Of a stretch of DNA of 64,000 nucleotides, positions 50,336-57,278 are shown piece by piece. Position numbers and translations under genes: made by a program. This DNA comes from JACNKJ01 sp964344565 (GTDB taxonomy: Bacteria > Krumholzibacteriota > Krumholzibacteriia > JACNKJ01). Below the pieces are notes generated by a model. It searched no databases, was not told the DNA's origin, and was given only the letters and a program-made list of their open reading frames with translations. Each line of letters begins with the position of its first letter. Position 1 is the first letter of the stretch. The stretch is from positions 1 through 64,000 of the forward strand of contig CAYFNT010000013.1 of NCBI GenBank assembly GCA_964344565.1, read 5' to 3'.

Positions 50336-51832
50336 GTGAAGATCGAAGTCACGAAGCCAAGCGCCCTGATAGGGGGCGCCATGATCATTGCCATGGGACT
50401 CGTCGGATGCGGAAGCGATGGAGGCAGCGATCCCCAGGTACCCACGGGGCTCTCCCTGGAACTTTCGGCGGAGGATCTCATCCTGGGAGACACGGTGGAG
50501 ATCGAAGCGGGGATTCTCTACGGGCGAGAGTCCGCCGAATGCGATTGGTACGTGGAGGGCGTCCTCGGCGGCAGCACCGAGACGGGCACCATCAGTCAGG
50601 ACAATCCCGCCGTCTACACGGCGCCGGTGGCCGATCCGGGACAGGCCAGCGTGGAGATCACGGCCGTTCTGCGCAGCGACGAGAGCGTCGACGGGAGCGC
50701 GAACCTCGGCCTGCTGATCCCGGAAGTCCAGGTCCATTTCCTGCAGGATACCATTCAGGTGGCCGAGACGGTGGAGGTCCGCGCGGGACTGGCCGCCGAT
50801 CGCAGCATTCATGACTTCGACTGGTACGTGAACGGAGTGCTCGGCGGCATGGCCGAAACCGGCACCATCAGCCAGGACAACCCCGCCGTCTATTCGGCGC
50901 CCGATGAAGTTCCCGGCGAGGGACGCATCGAGATCCGCGCCGACTGGCGGGACAATCCCGACTTCAGCGCCGGAGACAGTCTCGATGTGCTCTTCACCAT
51001 CAAGCACGTGAACGCGAGCACAGGCGTGAACGAGCCGGGACGCGGGCAGGTCGATGCGCCATTCAAGACCATCACCTACGCACTCGACGACGACGGCACC
51101 GTGGCGGGGGACATCGTTCTCGTCGCGCCCGGCGTCTATGACCACGCTCTGGGCGAGGACAATTCCATCTCCACGCCCTACAACGTCACCATTCGCGGCG
51201 TCGATCGCGACCAGTGCTTCGTGGACGGCAATCCCGCTCACGACGGCGCCATTTTCTACATGAACGGTACGACGATCGAGAACTTCACTTTGCGCAATCC
51301 CGGCTATCCTGAAAGCGGCATGCGCTATGGAATTCAGTTCCAGAGTATGGGGGCCGTGGCGAGGAACATCAAAATCAACGACGCCTTCCTGAACTCGGCG
51401 ATCTACGTGACCAATACGAATCGGAATCCCTACATCACCGACTGCGAGTTCGTCTGTACCCAGGCGCCCGGAGCGGAAGACGGAATCAAGTGCAACTACA
51501 ACACGCGTCCCTCCCTGGTGAATTGCGTGGTCAGCGGCTGGAATCGCGGAATCCAGGCCGCCGATTCCATGCTCATCGAAGGCTGTACCATCACAGACAA
51601 TGGGACCGGAGTGCGCATCAACAGCGGGGCTGCCAGCCCCGATCTGGGCGGCGGCCCCTGGGGCGGGCTGGGAGGAAACACCTTCCACTCCAACGACTAC
51701 GGCGTGAGCAACAATTCCGACCTGGACGTCTACGCGCGCTTCAACACCTGGAGCGCGGATCCACCCCTGCAGGGCCCCGACACGCCTTGCGATATCTACA
51801 ACCAGGGTGCGGGGACGGTGATCTGGGAGTAA
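50336..51832 (+). CDS. Lipoprotein with duplicated Ig-like domains and right-handed beta-helix
   Basis: A 498-residue lipoprotein. GTG 50336 has AAAGGAGG upstream and gives the signal MKIEVTKPSALIGGAMIIAMG ending in lipobox GLVGC. Two clear Ig-like repeats follow (about 48-120 and 140-215), each ending in GVLGG(S/M)(T/A)ETGTISQDNPAVY(T/S)AP. Then comes a DUF1565-like parallel beta-helix (about 230-498, starting STGVNEPGRGQVDAPFKTITYAL, with coils such as CEFVCTQAPGAEDGIKCNYN). It has no FlgD-like tail, ending in AGTVIWE. Carbohydrate binding or degradation is possible; no catalytic residues were recognised. It is divergent from the SUF operon. Confidence 0.86.
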   Translation: MKIEVTKPSALIGGAMIIAMGLVGCGSDGGSDPQVPTGLSLELSAEDLILGDTVEIEAGILYGRESAECDWYVEGVLGGSTETGTISQDNPAVYTAPVADPGQASVEITAVLRSDESVDGSANLGLLIPEVQVHFLQDTIQVAETVEVRAGLAADRSIHDFDWYVNGVLGGMAETGTISQDNPAVYSAPDEVPGEGRIEIRADWRDNPDFSAGDSLDVLFTIKHVNASTGVNEPGRGQVDAPFKTITYALDDDGTVAGDIVLVAPGVYDHALGEDNSISTPYNVTIRGVDRDQCFVDGNPAHDGAIFYMNGTTIENFTLRNPGYPESGMRYGIQFQSMGAVARNIKINDAFLNSAIYVTNTNRNPYITDCEFVCTQAPGAEDGIKCNYNTRPSLVNCVVSGWNRGIQAADSMLIEGCTITDNGTGVRINSGAASPDLGGGPWGGLGGNTFHSNDYGVSNNSDLDVYARFNTWSADPPLQGPDTPCDIYNQGAGTVIWE

Positions 51833-51849
51833 ACGAACGAAGGAGGACC

Positions 51850-52221
51850 ATGCAGGACTTCCGATTCTCCCACGTCATGCTCTGGAGCGAGAAGCTCACC
51901 GAGCTGGTGGACTGGTATCAGAGCAAGCTCGGCTTCGAGCCGCGCTTTCCGGTGAGCGAGCACTACGCTTCGTTCCGGCATTCCGCCTGGAACATGCGCC
52001 TGGACATCCACCCCTGCGAGCCGGGGGAGAAGAGCGTGACCCGCGGGGCCTGGATCTACCTGCACGTGGAAGACCTCGATGCCGCCGTGGCCGAACTGGC
52101 CGCGGCCGGCATCGACTGCGATCCCATCCAGGATGAGCCGAACATCCCCCGTCACACGCGATTCCTCGATCCCCAGGGAAACGTGTGGGGTCTGGAAGAG
52201 GAGTTCAGTTTCGGCGGGTAG
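51850..52221 (+). CDS. Glyoxalase/bleomycin-resistance/dioxygenase-fold (VOC) protein
   Basis: A 123-residue VOC-superfamily protein with AGGAGG upstream of ATG 51850. The fold markers are FRFSHVMLWSEKLTELVDWYQSKLGFE, then WIYLHVEDLDAAVAEL and FLDPQGNVWGLEEEF. Potential metal ligands are the early His (FSHVML), His in YLHVED and the late Glu in GLEEEF. The substrate cannot be deduced. It starts 17 bases after the lipoprotein gene and is probably co-transcribed. The stop TAG is followed directly by CGGGCAG heptads. Confidence 0.85.
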   Translation: MQDFRFSHVMLWSEKLTELVDWYQSKLGFEPRFPVSEHYASFRHSAWNMRLDIHPCEPGEKSVTRGAWIYLHVEDLDAAVAELAAAGIDCDPIQDEPNIPRHTRFLDPQGNVWGLEEEFSFGG

Positions 52222-52235
52222 CGGGCAGCGGGCAG
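52222..52235 (+). repeat. Short heptad repeat (CGGGCAG) after stop
   Basis: Two perfect 7-base units CGGGCAG start at the base after the TAG stop, followed by a degenerate CCGGTAT. It is the same arrangement as the longer arrays at 30173 and 55998 but with a different unit. Confidence 0.6.
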
Positions 52236-52371
52236 CCGGTATTGACTCCGTCGCTCCGAAGTAGCACCTTGTTCATACCCGGGCCATTCGTGGCTGCTGG
52301 GGGGCGGGCGGGAGCGATTCACCCGATTTTGCGTTAGGTCGCCATCGCGACCCCGACACGGGAGGATCCCC

Positions 52372-53901
52372 ATGTCCGTCGTACTCACCGGCAAGAATCT
52401 CACCGTCGAAGATCTCGTGGCCGTCGCACGCCATGGCGAGAAGGTCCAGCTGCATCCCGAGGCCCGCGAGCGCATCGTACGCTGCCGCGCCTTCATCGAG
52501 CAGCGCATCGACGCCCGCGAGATCATGTACGGCGTCAACACCGGCATCGGAGAGTTCAGCGAGATCGTGCTGGACGACGAGCAGGTGAAGGACTTCCAGC
52601 GTTACCTCATCTACAACCACGCGGCCGGCATCGGCGAGCCCACTCCCCTCGAGCAGGTGCGCGGCGCCATGCTGCTGCGGGCCAACGTGCACGCCCACGG
52701 CCATTCCGGCTGCCGGCCCGAGATCACCGAGACACTCATCGCCATGCTCAACGCCGGCGTCACGCCCCAGGTCTGCGAGAAGGGATCGGTGGGCGCCTGC
52801 GGCGACCTGGCGCCCATGAGTCAGATCGCCCTCTGCATGATGGGCGAGGGCGAGGTCTTCCTGGACGGCGAGCGCATGCCCACCCGCGAGGGGCTGGCGA
52901 AGGCGGGCATCGAGGTGCCGGGCCTCATGGCCCGCGACGGTCTTGCATGCATCAACGGCAGCAACGTCATCACCTCCATCGGCATGCTCACGGTCCACGA
53001 TGCCGAGCGCTTCCTGCTGCAGGCGGAGATCGCCGCGGCCATGACCCTGGAGGCTCTCAAGGCCAACATGAAGCCCTACGACCGCCGGCTCCACGAGCTG
53101 CGCGGATTCCAGGGCGCGGTGACGAGCGCGGAGAACATCCGCAAGGTCATCGAGGGAAGCGACCTGCTCACCGGCAAGGAGAAGGTGAAGGTGCAGGACG
53201 CCTACTCGATGCGCTCCACGCCCCAGGTCATCGGCGCGGCCCGCGATCAGCTGCGCTGGACCCGCGAGCAGCTGGAGATCGAAGCCAACGGCGTGGGCGA
53301 CAATCCCATCTTCCTGCCCGAGGACGAGATCGTGCTCACGGGCGCCAACTTCCAGGGCACGCCCATGAGCATGCCCCTGGACAACCTTGGCGGCGCCATC
53401 ACCATGGTCTGCGTGCTCAGCGAAAGGCGCCTGAACCGCCTCACCAATCCGGCTCTCAGCGTGGGCCTGCCCGCATTCCTCACCAAGGGCGCGGGCATGT
53501 TCAGCGGGCTCATGCTCAGCCAGTACACCGCCGACATGCAGATCGTCGAACAGAAGACCCTGTCGACGCCGGCCTACTACCAGAGCATCCCCGCCGCGGC
53601 CGACCAGGAGGACTTCGTATCCATGGGCATGAACTCGGCCATGAAGACCCGGAAGATCCTCGACGTGGCCGCGGGCGTCCTGGGCATCGAGCTCATGGCC
53701 GCCGCCCAGGCCCTGGACTTCCGCGACTACGAACCCGGCGCGGGCACCAAGGCCGCCAAGAAGGTCATCCGCGAGAAGGTGGAGTTCCTCGACGTGGACC
53801 GTCCCCTCTTCCCCGACCACAACGCCATGATGGAGCTGGTGGACAGCTGGGCCATCCTGGATGCGGTTCAGGCGGAAGTGGGGGAGCTGATCCGTTACTA
53901 G
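52372..53901 (+). CDS. hutH: Histidine/aromatic amino-acid ammonia-lyase (MIO family) with Ala-Cys-Gly cofactor motif
   Basis: A 509-residue lyase of usual family length. It removes ammonia from an amino acid to give the alpha,beta-unsaturated acid (urocanate for histidine). Conserved positions equal those of Pseudomonas HAL: Tyr53 in MYGVNTGIGEF, His83 in YNHAAGIGEP and residues 142-144 in VGACGDLAPMSQ. The MIO prosthetic group normally forms from Ala-Ser-Gly; here it is Ala-Cys-Gly. The selectivity pair before AAG is Asn82-His83 rather than Ser-His. NFHG is replaced by NFQG. No hutU/I/G lies nearby, so the histidine substrate is inferred only by similarity. Confidence 0.85.
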   Translation: MSVVLTGKNLTVEDLVAVARHGEKVQLHPEARERIVRCRAFIEQRIDAREIMYGVNTGIGEFSEIVLDDEQVKDFQRYLIYNHAAGIGEPTPLEQVRGAMLLRANVHAHGHSGCRPEITETLIAMLNAGVTPQVCEKGSVGACGDLAPMSQIALCMMGEGEVFLDGERMPTREGLAKAGIEVPGLMARDGLACINGSNVITSIGMLTVHDAERFLLQAEIAAAMTLEALKANMKPYDRRLHELRGFQGAVTSAENIRKVIEGSDLLTGKEKVKVQDAYSMRSTPQVIGAARDQLRWTREQLEIEANGVGDNPIFLPEDEIVLTGANFQGTPMSMPLDNLGGAITMVCVLSERRLNRLTNPALSVGLPAFLTKGAGMFSGLMLSQYTADMQIVEQKTLSTPAYYQSIPAAADQEDFVSMGMNSAMKTRKILDVAAGVLGIELMAAAQALDFRDYEPGAGTKAAKKVIREKVEFLDVDRPLFPDHNAMMELVDSWAILDAVQAEVGELIRY

Positions 53902-53934
53902 CACCAAGGAGAAGAGGCCCTGAGCAGTCACTGG

Positions 53935-54747
53935 GTGCACGACCTGGATCCCATCGCCCTCCGGCTGGGCGACAGTTTCGGCCTGCGCTGGTACGGCCTG
54001 GCCTATCTGGCGGGATTCCTGGCCGCCTTCTGGCTGCTCACCCTCTATCATCGCCGCGGACGTTCGCCCCTCGATCGGGAAGGCAGCGCCGAGGCCATGA
54101 TGGCCCTGGCTCTGGGCGTGCTCATCGGCGGACGTCTCGGCTGGGTGCTGCTCTACAATCTGGGACCGAGCCTGCGCGATCCCCTGAGCATCATCCAGGT
54201 CTGGAAGGGGGGCATGGCCAGCCACGGCGGATTCGCGGGGGTGCTGGTCGCGGCCTGGATCGTCTCGCGAAAGTCTGGCCTCTCCCTGGCCCGGCTCAGC
54301 GACATCCTGGTGACCCTCACCCCTCCGGGCTTCTTCTTCGGCCGCCTGTCCAATTTCGTCAACGGCGAACTCTGGGGGAAGGTCAGCGACGCCCCTTGGG
54401 CGGTGATCTTCCCCGCCAGCGCTCCCTTCGGAACTCCCCTGAGCGAGATACCGGCACGGCATCCCTCGCAGCTCTACGAGGCGGGGCTGGAGGGGCTGGT
54501 CCTGCTCGTCTACACCCAGTGGCGATTCTGGAGAACCGGAGCGAGCGAGCGCCCCGGGTTGCTCGCCGGGGAATTCCTTGCCCTCTACGGCATCCTCCGC
54601 GTGCTGGGCGAACTGTTCCGTGAACCCGACGCGGGACTGATCCTGGGCATGAATCGCGGCATCTTCTACAGCCTCTTTCTCGTCCTGGCCGGCCTGGCCG
54701 CGGTGGTTCTGGCCCGACGCGCAAGCTCAAGTCGTAATCAACGTTAA
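53935..54747 (+). CDS. lgt: Prolipoprotein diacylglyceryl transferase Lgt
   Basis: A 270-residue inner-membrane enzyme that moves diacylglycerol from phosphatidylglycerol to the lipobox Cys of prolipoproteins. Landmarks are LRWYGLAYLAGF, GGRLGWVLLYN, VWKGGMASHGGFAGVLVA with the essential His, FFFGRLSNFVNGELWGKVSD with the Lgt signature, and ARHPSQLYEAGLEG. GTG 53935 is listed, but AAGGAG (53906-53911) would better serve a CTG at 53920, adding SSHWV before HDLDP; many homologues have WVH at this place. It processes lipoproteins such as those at 2807, 5656 and 50336. It follows the lyase gene by 33 bases. Confidence 0.92.
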   Translation: MHDLDPIALRLGDSFGLRWYGLAYLAGFLAAFWLLTLYHRRGRSPLDREGSAEAMMALALGVLIGGRLGWVLLYNLGPSLRDPLSIIQVWKGGMASHGGFAGVLVAAWIVSRKSGLSLARLSDILVTLTPPGFFFGRLSNFVNGELWGKVSDAPWAVIFPASAPFGTPLSEIPARHPSQLYEAGLEGLVLLVYTQWRFWRTGASERPGLLAGEFLALYGILRVLGELFREPDAGLILGMNRGIFYSLFLVLAGLAAVVLARRASSSRNQR

Positions 54748-54768
54748 CGCCAAGTTTTTCCGATTCGG

Positions 54769-54797
54769 TTGAAACCCGTGCGGGATCCTGCTACATC
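54769..54797 (+). promoter_or_regulatory. Candidate promoter of citrate synthase
   Basis: TTGAAA (54769-54774), 17-base spacer, TACATC (54792-54797), about 40 bases before the ATG. Confidence 0.5.
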
Positions 54798-54839
54798 TTT
54801 CACGAGGACCTTTCCCCGAATCCAAAGTGCGAGGATGAC

Positions 54840-55997
54840 ATGCCTGAAAACAAAGAAAATTTCTTTCCCGGACTCGAGGGCGTGAACGTAGACACCACCC
54901 GTCTCAGTCTCGTGAACGGCCAAGAGGGGAAATTATACTACTGCGGCTACACCATCGAAGACCTGGCGGAGAACTGCATCTTCGCGGAAGTCACCTATCT
55001 CCTCCTGCACGGGGAACTCCCCACGAAGAAGCAGCTCGATGACTTCCAGCAGGAGCTTCTGGCCGAGCGATATCTGGATCCTCATCTGAAGAGTATCATC
55101 ACCCTGACGCCCAAGGACGGTCACCCCATGGCCGTGCTGCAGGCCCTGGTCGCGCAGCTGGCCATGCACGACAAGGAGATCGCGGACCGATCCCTGGAGG
55201 CGAAGCGTCGCAAGGCCATCCGCATCATCGCGAAGCTGCCCCTGGTGGTCACCTACTTCGAGAACGTCCGCACGGGCATGCGAACGGTCGAGCCGCGCAT
55301 GGACCTGGGTCACGCGGCGAACTACCTCTACATGCTCACGGGCAAGGAGCCCACGCCCGAGGCGGAGAAGGTCTTCGACACGGCCCTGACCCTGCACATG
55401 GATCATGGCTGCAACAACTCGACCTTCACCTGTCGCGTGGTCTCGTCCACCGAGGCCGACGTCTACTCGGCGGTCGTGGCGGCCATCGGATCGCTATCGG
55501 GGCCCCTGCACGGCGGCGCCAACGAGCGGGTCATCCACATGCTCGAAAGCATCGAGGAACTCGACGAGGTCGAGCCCTTCATCGACGCGAAGATCGCGGC
55601 CAAGGAGAAGATCATGGGCTTCGGCCATCGGGTCTACAAGGTCATGGATCCGCGGGCGAAGATCCTGCGTCAGCTGGCCGGCGATTTCGTGGTGGACGAT
55701 CCCGAAATGGACAAGTGCCTGAAGAAGGCGAACCTCTTCTACAAGATCACCGAGGAGCGTTTCCAGGCCAAGGGCAAGATGGACATCTGGCCCAACGTGG
55801 ACTTCTTCTCGGGGGTTCTCTACAAGGCCCTGGGCCTGCCCCGCGACTTCTTCACACCCGTCTTCGCCATCTCCCGCGTGGTGGGCTGGCTGGCCCATCA
55901 CTTCGAGCAGATGGAGGACAATCGCATCTACCGTCCGCGCTTCATCTACGAAGGCGCGGAACTGGGGCGTGGCTTCAAGAAGATAGGCGATCGCTAG
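54840..55997 (+). CDS. gltA: Citrate synthase (2-methylcitrate synthase-like subgroup)
   Basis: A 385-residue enzyme condensing oxaloacetate with acetyl-CoA (or propionyl-CoA). It is the short, two-domain form. Start region LEGVNVDTTRLSLVNGQEGKLYYCGYTIEDLAE is typical. Active-site residues are His224 in SGPLHGGANE, His263 in GFGHRVYKVMDPRA and Asp321 in PNVDFFSGVLY; the DHGCNNSTF segment carries another conserved His. It ends near RPRFIYEG. Whether citrate or methylcitrate is the main product cannot be set from sequence; no prp genes lie nearby, which favours citrate. GAGGA precedes the ATG. Confidence 0.93.
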   Translation: MPENKENFFPGLEGVNVDTTRLSLVNGQEGKLYYCGYTIEDLAENCIFAEVTYLLLHGELPTKKQLDDFQQELLAERYLDPHLKSIITLTPKDGHPMAVLQALVAQLAMHDKEIADRSLEAKRRKAIRIIAKLPLVVTYFENVRTGMRTVEPRMDLGHAANYLYMLTGKEPTPEAEKVFDTALTLHMDHGCNNSTFTCRVVSSTEADVYSAVVAAIGSLSGPLHGGANERVIHMLESIEELDEVEPFIDAKIAAKEKIMGFGHRVYKVMDPRAKILRQLAGDFVVDDPEMDKCLKKANLFYKITEERFQAKGKMDIWPNVDFFSGVLYKALGLPRDFFTPVFAISRVVGWLAHHFEQMEDNRIYRPRFIYEGAELGRGFKKIGDR

Positions 55998-56046
55998 ATG
56001 AGTGAACTGTGAACTGAGAACTGTGAACTGAGAACTGAGAACTGAA
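55998..56046 (+). repeat. Heptad repeat array (AACTGAG/AACTGTG) after citrate synthase stop
   Basis: Seven 7-base units (ATGAGTG, AACTGTG, AACTGAG and so on) begin at the base after the TAG stop (55995-55997). Related inverted units lie at 56121-56153. Confidence 0.8.
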
Positions 56047-56080
56047 GAGAGGCCGCTCCCATCCGGGGCGGCTTCTCCTT
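56047..56080 (+). terminator. Citrate synthase terminator
   Basis: GAGAGGCCGCTCC (56047-56059) pairs with GGGGCGGCTTCTC (56065-56077) through two wobbles, followed by CTT. Confidence 0.65.
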
Positions 56081-56096
56081 AGGCGCAGAATACAAG

Positions 56097-56120
56097 AAGC
56101 CGCCTCGCGGGAGGCGGCTT
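56097..56120. terminator. Second hairpin between citrate synthase and rplC
   Basis: AAGCCGCCTC (56097-56106) pairs perfectly with GAGGCGGCTT (56111-56120). It lies between the convergent genes and probably terminates rplC on the minus strand, where CTTCTTG follows. Confidence 0.7.
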
Positions 56121-56153
56121 TCTCGTTCACAGTTCTGAGTTCTCGGTCCTCAG
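56121..56153 (-). repeat. Inverted degenerate heptads after rplC stop
   Basis: On the minus strand CTGAGGA, CCGAGAA, CTCAGAA and CTGTGAA start right after the rplC TAG stop. They are degenerate complements of the array at 55998-56046. Confidence 0.65.
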
Positions 56154-56795
56154 CTATCTCTTGTGCGCTTTCTGCACCAGCACGAGGCCGCCGTTGGGAC
56201 CGGGCACCGCGCCCTTGATGAGCAGCAGATTCTCGTCGCTCCGCACGCCGACCACCTTCAGGTTCTGGATGGTCTTGCGATCGTTGCCGAAGCGTCCGGC
56301 CATGCGCTTGCCCTTGAAGACTCGGGCGGGGGTGGCGCTCTGGCCGATGGATCCCGCGTGGCGCATCACTTCATGAGCGCCGTGGCTGAGGCTGAGGGTG
56401 CCGTGCATGCCGTGGCGCTTGATGACGCCGGCGAAGCCGCGGCCCTTGCTGTGGCCGATCACGTCCACGAAGTCGCCCTCGGCGAAGACGTCGGCGCCGA
56501 TCTCGTCGCCCACATTGTAGCTCTCGAGTTCGGAAGCCTCCATGCGGCACTCGCGCACGTGGCGCAGGGGATTGAATCCCGCCTTGGCGAAGTGTCCCTG
56601 CATGGGCTTGGGGGTGTTCTTGGCGCGCTTGGGCTCGAAGCCCAGCTGCAGCGCGTCGTAGCCGTCGCTGTCCACGGTCTTCTTCTGGAGCACGTAGTTG
56701 GGGCCGGCTTCGACGACGGTGACGGGAACCAGCTTCCCGTCTTCGAGGAAGATCTGGGTCATGCCCAGCTTCTTACCGAGAATTCTCAGTGACAT
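56154..56795 (-). CDS. rplC: Ribosomal protein L3 (uL3)
   Basis: A 213-residue protein of normal length. It begins MSLRILGKKLGMTQIFLEDGK and contains the L3 core (GHSKGRGFAGVIKRHGMHG, HAGSIGQSATPARVFKGKRMAGR, LKVVGVRSDENLLLIKGAVPGPNGG). It binds 23S rRNA near the peptidyl-transferase centre. AGGAGGAG precedes the ATG. Unusually, no S10-operon partner (rpsJ, rplD, rplW) lies on either side: downstream is the convergent citrate synthase gene and upstream an inverted-repeat element. It may be a relocated or second copy. Confidence 0.95.
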   Translation of the reverse strand: MSLRILGKKLGMTQIFLEDGKLVPVTVVEAGPNYVLQKKTVDSDGYDALQLGFEPKRAKNTPKPMQGHFAKAGFNPLRHVRECRMEASELESYNVGDEIGADVFAEGDFVDVIGHSKGRGFAGVIKRHGMHGTLSLSHGAHEVMRHAGSIGQSATPARVFKGKRMAGRFGNDRKTIQNLKVVGVRSDENLLLIKGAVPGPNGGLVLVQKAHKR

Positions 56796-56850
56796 GTCTC
56801 CTCCTGTTTCTTACAGCCATGCGCCGAGACGAGCGCAGCGGGTTGCGGGG

Positions 56851-57121
56851 AGCAGGCTGTCGGAAATCTAGATCTGGTCGCGTTCGTCATGCTCTTGGCT
56901 CTCTGCAAGGAACAACGACGAACATGATGCCCATCATCATGGAGGAGGAGTGACGTAGCAGAGAGCCAAGAGCATGCGAACCCGGCGGGCTGGCCGCACT
57001 TGCTTCTCATCTCATCGTCACTCGTCGTCGATGATGCTAAGGCATCACCTTCCTTCTCGTTCCTCGATCTGCTCGCAAGTGCGAGCCAGCGCGACCGAGC
57101 CTAGATTTCCGACAGCCTGCT
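56851..57121. repeat. 271-bp nested inverted-repeat element
   Basis: Terminal inverted repeats at 56851-56882 and 57090-57121 match at 28 of 32 bases, the outer 21 perfectly. Inside, CATGCTCTTGGCTCTCTGC (56888-56906) is the exact complement of 56958-56976, making hairpin 1. 56988-57004 is nearly complementary to 57075-57090, making hairpin 2. The loops of the two hairpins resemble each other in inverted orientation (CATCAT...GAGTGACG). The element contains no open frame with coding character. It could be a MITE-like non-autonomous element or a structured RNA. Confidence 0.75.
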
Positions 57122-57278
57122 ATGCCCTGAAGGTGGAATCGCGATTGATCCCAGGCGGGCCAAGTTAGTGGAAGGGCCCGGATTTGTCTAGAGGCCAGGC
57201 AACTATTGGCAGGAAACCATTGGCAGGAAACAAGATGTCCAGTCCCGTCTCCTGCCGACAGCATTCCTTCAGCGGCTC
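57122..57278. other. Spacer with a 14-base tandem repeat
   Basis: ATTGGCAGGAAAC occurs at 57205-57217 and again at 57219-57231, a 14-base period. Nothing else was recognised between the inverted-repeat element and the hydrolase stop. Confidence 0.55.

Noticed and set aside
56786..57010. 74-codon frame inside the inverted-repeat element
   Set aside because: It overlaps the rplC start and runs through the palindromes; composition follows the repeats, not a protein.
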